A DNA stretch of 64,000 nt from an uncultured Stenotrophomonas sp. (GCA_900078405.1 FLTS01000001.1:2380626-2444625), one strand, 5' to 3'. Numbered from the stretch's first letter, positions 44,103 to 53,312 are shown. Translations and numbers: made by a program. Notes: generated by a model from the letters alone, not told the origin.

Positions 44103-46193
44103 ATGTCCAGAAACCTCATCGCTTCCGTCGTGTTCCTTGCCGGCCTGCTGGCCGTGTGCTGGATCGGCATCGGCTACGCCGGCACCCACCCGCTGGCGGC
44201 GGTGGTCGCCACGGTCATCGCCGCCTGCTATCTGGTCGGCGCGGTCGAGCTGCTGCGCTACCGGCAGGCCACCGCCACGCTGACGCAGGCGCTGCCGTCC
44301 ATCGGTGAAGCCTCTGGCAACCTCGACGGCTGGCTGGCGCGCCTGCACCCGGGCCTGCGCAATGCCGTACGCCTGCGCGTGCAGGGCGAACGCATCGGCC
44401 TGCCGGCACCGGCACTGACGCCCTACCTCGTCGGCCTGCTGGTGCTGCTGGGCATGCTCGGCACCCTGCTCGGCATGATGGCGACGCTGCGCGGCACCGG
44501 CATGGCGCTGGAAAGCGCGACCGACCTGGACGCCATCCGCAGCTCGCTGGCCGCGCCGGTCAAGGGTCTGGGCTTCGCATTCGGCACCTCGATTGCGGGC
44601 GTGGCGACGTCGGCGGCGCTGGGCCTGCTGTCGGCGCTGCTGCGTCGTGAGCGCGCGGAAACCGTGCAGCAACTGGATGCCGGCATCGCCGCGCACCTGT
44701 CGCAGCATTCGCGCGCCTTCCAGCACGGGCAGACCCTGCACCTGCTGCAACAGCAGAACGCGCTGATGCCGGTGCTGGTCGAGCGCCTGCAAGCGCTGGC
44801 CGACACGCTGGAACGCCAGCAGCAAAGCAACGGCGAACGCCTGCATGCCGACCAGCAGCAGTTCCACCAGCGCAGCGAGGCGGCTTATACGCAACTGGCC
44901 AATACCTTGCAGCAGGCACTGCGCGACGGCATTGCCCAGCAGGCCAACGCCGTCGGCGCGGCGCTGCAACCGGTGGTCGATACCACGATGGCCGGGCTGG
45001 CCGAGCGCTCCAACGCGCTGCATGCGGCCATCGAAAGCGCCGTGCAAAAGCAACTGGCCGGCCTCGACACCACCATGCAGAACACGGCCAGCGCCGCGCG
45101 CGAAAGCTGGAACGCCGCCATCGCCGAGCAGCAACGCGGCAACACCGCGCTGACCGATGGCCTGCAACAGGCGCTGCAGCAGTTCACCGGCACCTTCGAG
45201 CAGCGCTCGGCGGCATTGCTCGATGGCGTCGCTACACGGCTGGAAGACAACACCGCGCGCACCGCCAGCGCATGGGGGGACGCATTGGCGCAGCAGCACC
45301 AGGCGCACGACGCACTGGCGCAGCGCCACGAACAGGCACTGGCCACCGCTACGACCATGTTCGAGAGCCACGCCCGCGCACTGGTGGACGCCGTGCAGCA
45401 CTCGCACGAACACCTGCAGACCACGCTGGAAGAACGCGACGCGCAACGCCTGTCCGGCTGGTCGCAGGCGCTGGATGCCAGCATCGCCACGCTCGACCGC
45501 CAGTTGCAGCACAGCGGCGAGCAGGTCGCGCAGCGCCAGCAGCAGATCTGCGACACGCTGGCGCAGACCACGCAGGCGATCAACGAACAGGCGCAAACCC
45601 ATGCCCGCGACACGCTGGCCGAGATCGCGCGGCTGGTCGCCACCGCCTCGGAAGCCCCGCGCGCCGCCGCCGAAGTGGTTGCCGAGCTGCGGCAGAAGCT
45701 GTCCGACAGCATGGCGCGCGACAACGCCATGCTGGACGAGCGCAGCCGCCTGATGGAAACGCTGGGCACGCTGCTCGACGCGGTGAACCACGCTGCCAAC
45801 GAGCAGCGCAGCGCCATCGATGCGCTGGTGTCCACCTCGGCCGAACTGCTGGAGCGTGTCGGCAGCCGCTTCACCACACAGGTCGAAAACGAGGCCGGCA
45901 AGCTCGATGCCGCCGCCGCACACGTCACCGGCAGCGCGGTGGAAGTGGCCAGCCTCGGCGAGGTGTTCGGCGGCGCGGTGCAGTCGTTCGGCGCATCCAC
46001 CACCGCGTTGAACGAACGCCTGCACGCCATCGAGGCGGCACTGGACAAATCGCTGGCACGCAGCGACGAGCAGTTGGCCTACTACGTGGCGCAGGCGCGC
46101 GAGGTGATCGAGCTGAGCATGCTGTCGCAGAAGCAGATCATCGGCGAACTGCAGCAACTGGCCGGCGCACGTGACGGGACCGCGGGCGCATGA
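44103..46193 (+). CDS. DUF802 protein: MotA/TolQ/ZorA-like channel with long helical tail
   Basis: A protein of 696 residues. Four membrane segments lie near 5-25, 30-50, 107-127 and 154-180. The last two carry the MotA/ExbB pattern (LVGLLVLLGMLGTLLGMMAT; GLGFAFGTSIAGVATSAALG). From about residue 185 to 690 the sequence is almost wholly helical, rich in Gln, Ala, Glu and Leu, with repeated patterns such as LQQALQQF and ALAQRHEQAL, predicting a coiled-coil tail of about 500 residues. The plan, a stator-like channel plus a long cytoplasmic tail, is that of ZorA in Zorya anti-phage systems. Its stop overlaps the next start (ATGA). Function unknown. Confidence 0.82.
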   Translation: MSRNLIASVVFLAGLLAVCWIGIGYAGTHPLAAVVATVIAACYLVGAVELLRYRQATATLTQALPSIGEASGNLDGWLARLHPGLRNAVRLRVQGERIGLPAPALTPYLVGLLVLLGMLGTLLGMMATLRGTGMALESATDLDAIRSSLAAPVKGLGFAFGTSIAGVATSAALGLLSALLRRERAETVQQLDAGIAAHLSQHSRAFQHGQTLHLLQQQNALMPVLVERLQALADTLERQQQSNGERLHADQQQFHQRSEAAYTQLANTLQQALRDGIAQQANAVGAALQPVVDTTMAGLAERSNALHAAIESAVQKQLAGLDTTMQNTASAARESWNAAIAEQQRGNTALTDGLQQALQQFTGTFEQRSAALLDGVATRLEDNTARTASAWGDALAQQHQAHDALAQRHEQALATATTMFESHARALVDAVQHSHEHLQTTLEERDAQRLSGWSQALDASIATLDRQLQHSGEQVAQRQQQICDTLAQTTQAINEQAQTHARDTLAEIARLVATASEAPRAAAEVVAELRQKLSDSMARDNAMLDERSRLMETLGTLLDAVNHAANEQRSAIDALVSTSAELLERVGSRFTTQVENEAGKLDAAAAHVTGSAVEVASLGEVFGGAVQSFGASTTALNERLHAIEAALDKSLARSDEQLAYYVAQAREVIELSMLSQKQIIGELQQLAGARDGTAGA

Positions 46194-46825
46194 GCGACGA
46201 AATCGAGTTCGACGCCGAACCTACCGCCCCGGCCTGGGCGGTGTTCGGCGACCTGATGTCAGTATTGCTGGGCGCGTTCGTGCTGATCCTGGCCAGCGTC
46301 ATCGGCATCCAGCTGCTGCTGCACAAGCGGCTGGACGAGGAAGTGCAGCAGCGGCAGGCCGAGGCGGCCAAGCTCAAGTCGCTGGAAGAAGCCTTGGCCG
46401 CGCCATTGGCCGCTGGCCGCGTCACCGTCATCAATGGCCGCATCGGCATCAGCGGCAGCGTGCTGTTCGCACTGAACTCCGACCAGCTGCAGCCGGAAGG
46501 CCGCGAGTTGTTGCAGAGCATCGCCGCCCCGCTGCGCGACTACCTGCGTGCGCGCGAGGAAATCCTGATGGTCAGCGGCTTCACCGACAACCAGCCGGTG
46601 CGCGCCAGCAACGCCCGCTTCGCCGACAACCTCGAACTGTCCGCCGCGCGCGCGCTCACCGTCACCCGTACCCTGATCGCCGATGGCGTGCCGTCGTCAT
46701 CGGTGTTCGCCGCCGCGTTCGGCGCCGAGCAGCCGGTCAGCTCCAACGACGACGAAGCCGGCCGCGCGAAGAACCGCCGCGTCGAGATCGCGCCGATCCC
46801 GCGCCACGCATCCGATGCCCGCTGA
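46190..46825 (+). CDS. OmpA/MotB/ZorB-like protein
   Basis: A protein of 211 residues. One N-terminal membrane segment (WAVFGDLMSVLLGAFVLILA) carries Asp21 in the position of the ion-conducting Asp of MotB and ZorB. A short coiled linker follows, then a periplasmic OmpA-like peptidoglycan-binding domain (residues about 75-205) with VLFALNSDQLQPEGRELL, SGFTDNQPV and NDDEAGRAKNRRVEI. With the upstream channel protein it should form a peptidoglycan-anchored stator unit. Confidence 0.88.
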   Translation: MSDEIEFDAEPTAPAWAVFGDLMSVLLGAFVLILASVIGIQLLLHKRLDEEVQQRQAEAAKLKSLEEALAAPLAAGRVTVINGRIGISGSVLFALNSDQLQPEGRELLQSIAAPLRDYLRAREEILMVSGFTDNQPVRASNARFADNLELSAARALTVTRTLIADGVPSSSVFAAAFGAEQPVSSNDDEAGRAKNRRVEIAPIPRHASDAR

Positions 46826-47477
46826 GATCGCCAGCATCCACGCACGGCTCGATGCGTGGCGCGCGCAGGGCGCGGACCGCGTCGATCCGTCGCGCTTCGC
46901 GTTGATGGACGCATTGGCACAGCGCGCGATGCGGCATGACGGCCTGGTGCGGCAGCATCTGGATGCGCGGTTGCAGGTATTGGCCGATGCCTACGCCACC
47001 CTGCTCGCCAATCAGGTGGAAACAGGGACGAATGACGGCGGCGCGGAGGCAAGCCTGTTCGGGCCATTGCTGGAACAACTGGCGAACCCGCCGCGACTGG
47101 ATGCGAGGCCGCAACCCGCATCGTCACCGCAGACCAACGAATCCGGCGAACCAACGCCCGCCGCCGAGCCATCGGCCATGCCATTGCTGGACGAGTTCCA
47201 GCAGCTGTGGAGCCGCATCCGCATCGACAGCCTGCTGCGGCAATGCCTTGACGGCCTGCCCGAGGACGCCGGCCCGCTGCATTCCAGCGTCCTCAGCTAC
47301 CGTGCAATGGCGCTGATGCGCGAAGTCTGCCCCGACTACCTGCAACACTTCGTCGCCTATGCCGACGTACTGACGTGGCTGGAGCAGCTGGGCGGCAGCA
47401 CCGACGCCAGCGAAGCCGCCGCTCCACGCAAACCCGCACGCAGCAGCAACCCACGTCGCAGGAAGTCGCCCCTGTAG
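46815..47477 (+). CDS. DUF2894 family protein
   Basis: A soluble protein of 220 residues overlapping the upstream gene by 11 bp. The N-terminal half is helical (IASIHARLDAWRAQGADRVD; LDARLQVLADAYATLLANQV), a Pro-rich linker follows, and the second half contains LLDEFQQLWSRIRIDSLLRQ and YLQHFVAYADVLTWLEQLGG. The Arg/Lys-rich tail (RKPARSSNPRRRKSPL) may contact nucleic acid or membrane. Function unknown; it is the last gene of the motor-like operon. The stop is the TAG of a REP head. Confidence 0.72.
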   Translation: MPAEIASIHARLDAWRAQGADRVDPSRFALMDALAQRAMRHDGLVRQHLDARLQVLADAYATLLANQVETGTNDGGAEASLFGPLLEQLANPPRLDARPQPASSPQTNESGEPTPAAEPSAMPLLDEFQQLWSRIRIDSLLRQCLDGLPEDAGPLHSSVLSYRAMALMREVCPDYLQHFVAYADVLTWLEQLGGSTDASEAAAPRKPARSSNPRRRKSPL

Positions 47478-47543
47478 GAGCGACGCGAGTCGCGACCGGG
47501 GGCTTCACAGGGAAAGCTTCGTCGCGACTCACGTCGCTCCTAC
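47474..47543. repeat. GTAG REP doublet, type A; supplies a stop codon
   Basis: GTAGGAGCGACGCGAGTCGC faces an inverse copy with ACTCACG in place of ACTCGCG. The left GTAG gives the TAG stop of the DUF2894 gene (47475-47477). It probably also closes the operon. Confidence 0.85.
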
Positions 47544-47612
47544 AGGGCTAACCGCTTCCTTGCATCTGAAGTAGTCTTCCCGCTCACACCGCCTCGGTAC
47601 GGGAGTAGCGCA

Positions 47613-48092
47613 ATGGTCAGCAAGAACACGGTCTGTCTGTGGTTCGACGGCACCGCGCTGGACGCGGCGACGTTCTACGCCGAAACCTTCCCCGACAGCG
47701 CGGTGCATGCCATCCACCGCGCGCCCGGCGACTACCCGTCCGGCAAGCAGAGTGATGTGCTGACGGTCGAATTCACCGTGGCGGGCATTCCCTGCCTGGG
47801 CCTGAATGGCGGCCCCGCCTTCAAGCACAACGAAGCCTTCTCGTTCCAGATCGCCACCGACGACCAGGCCGAGACCGATCGTCTGTGGGATGCCATCGTC
47901 GGCAACGGTGGCCGGGAAAGCGCCTGCGGCTGGTGCAAGGACAAGTGGGGTCTGTCGTGGCAGATCACCCCGCGCGCGCTGACCGCCGCCATCGCCGACC
48001 CCGACCCGGCGGCGGCCAGGCGCGCATTCGAGGCGATGATGGAGATGACCCGGATCGACATCGCGAAGATCGAGGCTGCCCGGCGCGGGTGA
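47613..48092 (+). CDS. VOC family protein (PhnB-like)
   Basis: A protein of 159 residues of the vicinal-oxygen-chelate superfamily, PhnB / 3-demethylubiquinone-methyltransferase-like subgroup. Marks are VCLWFDGTALDAATFYAETF, GIPCLGLNGGPAFKHNEAFS and GGRESACGWCKDKWGLSWQI. Members bind a metal and small ligands, and the exact reaction is usually unknown. GGGAG lies 7 nt before the start. Downstream lies the YcaQ-like gene in the same direction, 24 bp away. Confidence 0.85.
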   Translation: MVSKNTVCLWFDGTALDAATFYAETFPDSAVHAIHRAPGDYPSGKQSDVLTVEFTVAGIPCLGLNGGPAFKHNEAFSFQIATDDQAETDRLWDAIVGNGGRESACGWCKDKWGLSWQITPRALTAAIADPDPAAARRAFEAMMEMTRIDIAKIEAARRG

Positions 48093-48116
48093 TGCGCCGC
48101 GCCGCTCTTCCTTTCC

Positions 48117-49208
48117 ATGCCCGCCGGACTCGACCTTGCCGCGCTGCGCCGCCACGCCGTCGCCCGCAGCCTGTTCCCGCCCACCACGCTGATGGCCGCC
48201 GTCGAGCGGCTGGGCGGCTTCGTGCAGGCCGACCCGCTGCGCGCGCCGGCCCGCGCGCAGGACCTGACCCTGCGCCACCGCGTGAAGAACTACCGTGCCG
48301 GCGACCTGGAACGCCGCTACCCGCGGCTGCCGTTGCAGGAAGACTTCTTCATCAACTACGGCTTCCTCACCCCGGCGCTGCGCGCGCTGATGCACCCGCG
48401 CAGCGCGCGCCGGGTGTGGGACAAGCCGCGCTGGCAGCTGGCGCATGCGGTGCTGGCCGAGGTCGAACGGCTCGGCGACGCCCACCCGGCCGAGGTGGAC
48501 GCCGCGCTGGGCCACGGCCCGGTGAAAAACTGGTTCGGCGGCAACAGCCGCCTGTCCACCGAGCTGCTGGACGGCCTGCACTACCGCAGCCACCTCGACG
48601 TGGTCCGCCGCGACAACGGCACCCGCGTCTATGCGTTGGCCGCGCCGTGGCAGGCCGGCACCGACCCGCAAGCGGCGATGGATGCGATGGCCGACGCGCT
48701 GGTGCGCAAGTACGCGCCGCTGCCGGCAGCCAGCCTGTCGCAACTGGTCAACATGCTGGCCGGTGCCGCGCCGCAATGGCAGGACCTGCGCAGGACCACG
48801 CTGGCGCGCGCCAAGCAGCGGCTCGCGCATGCGCGCATCGACGGCGTGGACTGGCACTGGCCCGGCGACGAAGACCCGGCGCGTGGCTGGCGCATCCCGG
48901 CGCAGGTGCGCCTGCTGGCGCCGTTCGATCCGGTGGTGTGGGACCGCCGCCGCTTCGAGCTGCTGTGGGGCTGGGCCTATCGCTTCGAGGCCTACACGCC
49001 GGCGCACAAGCGCGTTCGCGGCCACTACGCGCTGCCGCTGCTGTGGCGCGACGAGGTCATCGGCTGGGGCAACCTCAAGGTCGCCGGCGGACACCTGCAC
49101 CACGAGTTGGGCTACGTGTCCGGCCGTGCGCCGCGTGATGCCGGCTTCGGGGAAGCGCTGGACGAGGAACTGCAGCGGCTGCGCACCTTCCTCGGTCTGG
49201 AAGGCTGA
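48117..49208 (+). CDS. Winged-helix DNA-binding protein, YcaQ/AlkX-like
   Basis: A protein of 363 residues of the HTH_42 (DUF1006) family, which includes the DNA crosslink glycosylase YcaQ. Family segments are FVQADPLRAPARAQDLTLRHR, DFFINYGFL, WFGGNSRLSTELLDGLHYR and LLAPFDPVVWDRRRFELLWG. The Gln-x-Asp at FVQAD aligns with the position proposed to be catalytic in YcaQ; that assignment is from memory. E. coli YcaQ opens interstrand crosslinks; whether this protein does so is inferred. Confidence 0.78.
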   Translation: MPAGLDLAALRRHAVARSLFPPTTLMAAVERLGGFVQADPLRAPARAQDLTLRHRVKNYRAGDLERRYPRLPLQEDFFINYGFLTPALRALMHPRSARRVWDKPRWQLAHAVLAEVERLGDAHPAEVDAALGHGPVKNWFGGNSRLSTELLDGLHYRSHLDVVRRDNGTRVYALAAPWQAGTDPQAAMDAMADALVRKYAPLPAASLSQLVNMLAGAAPQWQDLRRTTLARAKQRLAHARIDGVDWHWPGDEDPARGWRIPAQVRLLAPFDPVVWDRRRFELLWGWAYRFEAYTPAHKRVRGHYALPLLWRDEVIGWGNLKVAGGHLHHELGYVSGRAPRDAGFGEALDEELQRLRTFLGLEG

Positions 49209-49224
49209 AAACGCCGCGTGCCCT

Positions 49225-49293
49225 GTAGGAGCGACGTCAGTCGCGACCGGAGGTTTACCGGGAAAGCTTCATCGCGACTGACGTCGCTCCTAC
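49225..49293. repeat. GTAG REP doublet, type A
   Basis: Two inverted copies of GTAGGAGCGACGTCAGTCGC with CCCTG/CAGGG extending the outer stem. It lies between convergent genes. Confidence 0.85.
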
Positions 49294-49326
49294 AGGGCAT
49301 CTGCAAGGCGATCCACGTCTGTTGCT

Positions 49327-49722
49327 TCAGTCTTCGCGGAAACCGTAATCGAAAGTGTAGAAGTGCTTGCCCTCGACGATGTCGATGGCGATGCGGCCAT
49401 GCAGGCCGGCCAGTTCGTCGGTGCCGCTGTCCGGTACCACGCTCAGGTCGAGCGTCGGCTTGCCGCGGTCCATGACGCCGTTGTGCTGGGCGAAGAAGCT
49501 GCCGCGGCGGCCGTCGAGCGTACCTTCGATGCGTTCGAGGGCGACGTAGGCGCCGGAGCCGGATACCGGCGACATCAGCGACAGCATGTGCACGACGCCA
49601 GTGGCGTCCAGCGGGCCGTGGAAACGCTTGTCGATGCGGGAATGGTCGACGGCCGCGCCACCGCCGACGTCCAGCGGGTCCTGCGGGATGCGCGTGACCT
49701 CGAATTCGCCCTTGGCCTGCAT
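49327..49722 (-). CDS. DUF3224 family protein
   Basis: A small soluble protein of 131 residues starting MQAKGEFEVTRIPQDPLD. Motifs SRIDKRFHGPLDATGVVHML, GAYVALERIEGTLDGRRGSF and LDLSVVPDSGTDELAGL match the DUF3224 beta-barrel family (allene-oxide-cyclase-like fold). Function unknown. GAGGAG upstream supports the start at 49722. Confidence 0.82.
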   Translation of the reverse strand: MQAKGEFEVTRIPQDPLDVGGGAAVDHSRIDKRFHGPLDATGVVHMLSLMSPVSGSGAYVALERIEGTLDGRRGSFFAQHNGVMDRGKPTLDLSVVPDSGTDELAGLHGRIAIDIVEGKHFYTFDYGFRED

Positions 49723-49794
49723 GCGGCTGCTCCTCGTCGATGGCAGCCGGCAGTGTAATGGGCGCGGCGCTGCATCCACGCATAGAATGCGGCC

Positions 49795-50196
49795 GTGATC
49801 CGCTCACCTTCTTTCTTCAGGCGCATGCTCCGGCTGGCCCTGCTGGCCGCGCTGCTGATGGCGCTGGCACCCGCGGTCAGCCGGGGGCTGGCCGATGCCG
49901 GCCCGCGCATGCTGCAAGGGTGGGCCGAGCTGTGCACCGCCAGCGGCCTGAAGTGGGTGGATACCGGCAGGCAGTCGCCCGTGGAACAGGCGCCCTTCGA
50001 CAAGGGGCACGCCACGATGGGCGGGGACTGCGAGTACTGCCAGCTCGCGAGCCTGCTGCCACTGTTGCTGTTGTTCGCATGCCAGGCGTTTCCGCGCCTG
50101 TCCGGGGGGCGTCTACCGCTTCCGGCCGCACCGCGAAGGCGACCACTGCCGAACCTGCGCGGCCTCGGCAGCCGCGGGCCGCCCGTCCTGTCCTGA
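49795..50196 (+). CDS. DUF2946-like small membrane protein
   Basis: A protein of 133 residues with a GTG start. A hydrophobic N-terminal segment (LALLAALLMALAPAVS), a periplasmic stretch with CTASGLKW and GGDCEYCQLASLLPLLLLF, and a basic Pro-rich tail are seen. The D-C-x-x-C-x-L-A element followed by a membrane segment matches DUF2946 proteins, often found before metal-linked TonB receptors. A TonB receptor follows 200 bp downstream, so a shared role in metal uptake is plausible. Confidence 0.65.
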   Translation: MIRSPSFFRRMLRLALLAALLMALAPAVSRGLADAGPRMLQGWAELCTASGLKWVDTGRQSPVEQAPFDKGHATMGGDCEYCQLASLLPLLLLFACQAFPRLSGGRLPLPAAPRRRPLPNLRGLGSRGPPVLS

Positions 50197-50396
50197 ACCC
50201 CCGGCCCTGCTGACCGCGCAGTGCCTCGCATCGCGCATTTTTGCCCCGGGATTCCCGTGTCCAGCCAAAGCGCGCGGCGCCATGCCGCGGGCCGTGTGCA
50301 TTGCCTGCACCGGCCGACGGCTGGCCGCCACGCGCAGACGCGCAGACGGCGCGGGAACCCGGCGGCTTCACGTTCCGGCAAAGGACACCCCTTCAG

Positions 50397-52535
50397 ATGA
50401 ACACCCCCGCTTCTCCCCGGCGCCGCATTACTGCGGCCGCCCGTGTTTCACCGCTGGCCACCGCCATCCTCGTCGCCTGCGCACCCATCTGCGCCCTCGC
50501 CGCCGATCCACCCACGCCGGCGACGCTGGACCGGATCGAAGTCCGTTCCGTGGCGTTCGACCGCCTCAAGGCCGAGCAGGCGCTGACGCCCGGCGGCGTC
50601 AGCGTGATCGACGGCGAAGCATTCCACGAGCGTGCCGTCGACAACCTGTCCGATGCGCTGCGCTACGTGCCCGGCGCGTGGAGCGAAAGCGGCACCGGTG
50701 GCGATGCCGCGTTCCTTTCCAGCCGCGGCTCCAACCTGGACGCGACCAGCTACGACGGCAACGGCGTCAAGCTGTTCCAGGACGGCCTGCCCGTCACCAC
50801 TGCCGACGGCAACAACCACAACCGTTTCCCGGACCCGCTGACGGCGCGCGCCGCGGTCTTCGCGCGCGGCGCCAATGCACTGACCTACGGCGCCAGCAAT
50901 CTGGGCGGGGCGCTGGACTTCACCACGGCCACCGCGCGCAATTCGCTGGCCACACAGGTGGCGTTCACCGGCGGCAGGCACGGCCTGCGTGCCGGCCGGC
51001 TGACCGCCGGCGGCGTCGCCGACGCACTGGATGGGCAGATCACGCTGGAAGGCAGGGACCGCGACGGCTATCGCGAACACGGCCGGCAACGGCGCAGCAG
51101 CCTGTATGCGAACGCGGGCTGGCAGGCGGGCGACGATCTCGACCTGCGCGTCTTCGCCAGCCACATCGACAACGACGAGCAACTGGCCGGCGCGCTGACC
51201 CGCGCCCAGTTCGACGAAGACCCATACCGGGCACAACCATCAGCCATCACCGGCAATTTCCAGTTGAACGTGCGCAGCACCCGGCTGGCGGCCAAGGGCA
51301 GTTGGAACATCGATGCCGGCCGCCGGCTGGAGTTCGGCCTGTCCCGGGAACGGCAGGACCTCTACCACCCGATCGTGGACAAGGTGATGGTGGACTTCGA
51401 CGGGCCCGGGCCGCTGCCGCCGGCGGAGGTCTTCAGCCTGCTGAAGGACACCAATCAACGCACCGTGGCCGGCATGCTCCGCTACAACGTCATCCACGGC
51501 GACCACGACGTGCTGGCCGGCCTCAACCTGGCCGACACCCGCGAGCGCGGCGGCAACTACCGCAACGACGGCGGCCGCCGCAATGGCCGCACCGGCCTCA
51601 TCGACAACCGCTCCGACAGCGTCGAGGTGTTCCTGGTCGATCGCTGGGCGTTCGCGCCGGCATGGACGCTGGTGTACGGCGCGCAGGGTGTGTCCACCGG
51701 CCGCGACGTGCGCAGCACCGATCTGGCCAGCGGCGCGGTGCGCAACCCCAAGGCCGACTACGTTGCGTTCAATCCGCGCCTGGGCGTGATCCGCGCGCTG
51801 GGCGGCGGCGAATTGTTCGCCAGCGTCGGCCGCCTGTACGAGGCACCGACCACGTTCGAGCTGGAGGATGACCTGCGCGGTAGCGACGCCACGCTCGACG
51901 CGATGCACGGCAGCGTGGTCGAGGTGGGCCTGCGCGGGGCGACGGTCGCGGCCGCCGACGCACCGCACTGGCATTGGGACGTGTCGGCGTATTACGCGCG
52001 CATCCGCAACGAAATCCTGTCGGTGGACGACCCCGCCGCGCCCGGCACCAGCCTGTCCGCCAACATCGGCCGCACCGTGCATGCCGGCATCGAGGCGCTG
52101 GCCGGCGCCAGCCTTCCGTTCGGCGGCGGCGCGCACCGCATCGAACCGCTGCTCAGCGCCACCTGGAACGCGTTCTCGTTCGACGACGACCCGGTCTACG
52201 GCAACAACGATCTACCGGCGGCACCGACGTATGTGGTGCGCGGCGAGGTGATGTACCGGCACGACGGCGGCTTCTTCGCCGGCCCGACCTTCGACCTGGT
52301 GGGCGCGCGCCATGCCGATTTCGCCAACACCTATCGGGTCGGCGCATACGGTCTGCTGGGCCTGCGTGGCGGCGTCGAGCACGGGCACTGGTCGGTCTTC
52401 GGCGAAGTGCGCAACCTGTTGGACCGGCGCTACGTTGGCCAACTGGGCGTGCGCAACCGCGCGTCCATCGGCGATGCCGTGTTGCAGGCTGGCGGGCCGC
52501 GCTCGGTGCATGCCGGCGTGCGTTACCGGTTCTGA
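50397..52535 (+). CDS. TonB-dependent receptor
   Basis: An outer-membrane receptor of 712 residues. The signal peptide ends in APICALAA; the TonB box region is LDRIEVRSVAFDRL; the plug includes LSDALRYVPGAWSESGTGG, SSRGSNLDATSYDGNGVKLF and VFARGANALTYGASNLGGAL. The barrel ends VHAGVRYRF. The plug resembles FecA and ferrichrome-like receptors. The ligand is unknown; the DUF2946 gene upstream hints at a metal. AAAGGA precedes the start at 50397. Confidence 0.87.
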   Translation: MNTPASPRRRITAAARVSPLATAILVACAPICALAADPPTPATLDRIEVRSVAFDRLKAEQALTPGGVSVIDGEAFHERAVDNLSDALRYVPGAWSESGTGGDAAFLSSRGSNLDATSYDGNGVKLFQDGLPVTTADGNNHNRFPDPLTARAAVFARGANALTYGASNLGGALDFTTATARNSLATQVAFTGGRHGLRAGRLTAGGVADALDGQITLEGRDRDGYREHGRQRRSSLYANAGWQAGDDLDLRVFASHIDNDEQLAGALTRAQFDEDPYRAQPSAITGNFQLNVRSTRLAAKGSWNIDAGRRLEFGLSRERQDLYHPIVDKVMVDFDGPGPLPPAEVFSLLKDTNQRTVAGMLRYNVIHGDHDVLAGLNLADTRERGGNYRNDGGRRNGRTGLIDNRSDSVEVFLVDRWAFAPAWTLVYGAQGVSTGRDVRSTDLASGAVRNPKADYVAFNPRLGVIRALGGGELFASVGRLYEAPTTFELEDDLRGSDATLDAMHGSVVEVGLRGATVAAADAPHWHWDVSAYYARIRNEILSVDDPAAPGTSLSANIGRTVHAGIEALAGASLPFGGGAHRIEPLLSATWNAFSFDDDPVYGNNDLPAAPTYVVRGEVMYRHDGGFFAGPTFDLVGARHADFANTYRVGAYGLLGLRGGVEHGHWSVFGEVRNLLDRRYVGQLGVRNRASIGDAVLQAGGPRSVHAGVRYRF

Positions 52536-52557
52536 GCCGGCGCGGTCCATGCAGAAA

Positions 52558-52587
52558 CGGGAAGACGCGGCCAGCCGCGTCTTCCCG
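52558..52587. terminator. Bidirectional terminator
   Basis: A 13-bp perfect stem (CGGGAAGACGCGG and its complement) with a CCAG loop lies between the convergent receptor and pirin genes. Read leftwards it is followed by TTTCTG. Confidence 0.75.
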
Positions 52588-52607
52588 CCGTCATCGATGG
52601 ATGCGGT

Positions 52608-53312
52608 TCAGGCCGCGGTATCCACCAGCACCAGTTCGGCATCCTCCAGCGCGCGGATATTGATGCTGCGCACATCGGTGATGGCGGCGCCGTCGCGCGC
52701 ATCGAGCACCACGCCGTCCACTTCCACCTTGCCGCTGCTCGGCACCAGATAACCGTGGCGGGTGCTGTCGCCGAAGTGGTACTGCGTGCTCTCGCCGGCC
52801 TTCAGCGTCGCCCCCAGCACGCGGGCATCGGCGCGGATCGGCAGCGCGTCGTCGTCGCCGGCCATGCCGCTGGCCAGGGTGACGAAGCGGCCGGAGCGCT
52901 CACCCTTGGGGAAGGGCTTGGCGCCCCACGACGGCGCGCCGCCGCGCGCGTCCGGGATGATCCAGATCTGGAAGATGCGGGTCACGCCCGGCTCCAGGTT
53001 GTATTCGGAATGGCGGATGCCGCTGCCGGCGCTCATCACCTGCACGTCGCCGGCCTCGGTGCGGCCCTTGTTGCCCTGGTCGTCCTGGTGGCTGATGGCG
53101 CCTTCGCGCACGTAGGTGACGATCTCCATGTCCGCGTGCGGGTGCGGCGGGAAGCCGGTGCCGGGCTGGATGGTGTCGTCGTTCCATACCCGCAATGCAC
53201 CCCAGTGCACACGCGCCGGGTCGTGGTACTGGGCGAAGGAAAAGTGGTGCTTGGCATCCAGCCAACCGTGGTTGGCACCGCCAAGGCTGGCAAACGGGCG
53301 ACGCTCGATCAT
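52608..53312 (-). CDS. Pirin family protein
   Basis: A bicupin of 234 residues. The N-terminal cupin holds the metal ligands in PPHPHADMEIVTYV and GIRHSEYN; the segments VMSAGSGIRHSE and IFQIWIIP are typical of pirins (YhhW/YhaK-like). Bacterial pirins have been linked to quercetinase activity or to regulation of central metabolism. AGGAGA supports the start at 53312. It is divergent from the LysR gene, which probably controls it. Confidence 0.92.
   Translation of the reverse strand: MIERRPFASLGGANHGWLDAKHHFSFAQYHDPARVHWGALRVWNDDTIQPGTGFPPHPHADMEIVTYVREGAISHQDDQGNKGRTEAGDVQVMSAGSGIRHSEYNLEPGVTRIFQIWIIPDARGGAPSWGAKPFPKGERSGRFVTLASGMAGDDDALPIRADARVLGATLKAGESTQYHFGDSTRHGYLVPSSGKVEVDGVVLDARDGAAITDVRSINIRALEDAELVLVDTAA

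Noticed and set aside
43370..47477. Flagellar MotA/MotB pair
   Set aside because: No flagellar genes are near, the MotA-like protein has a tail of about 500 residues, and both partner genes are of unknown families.
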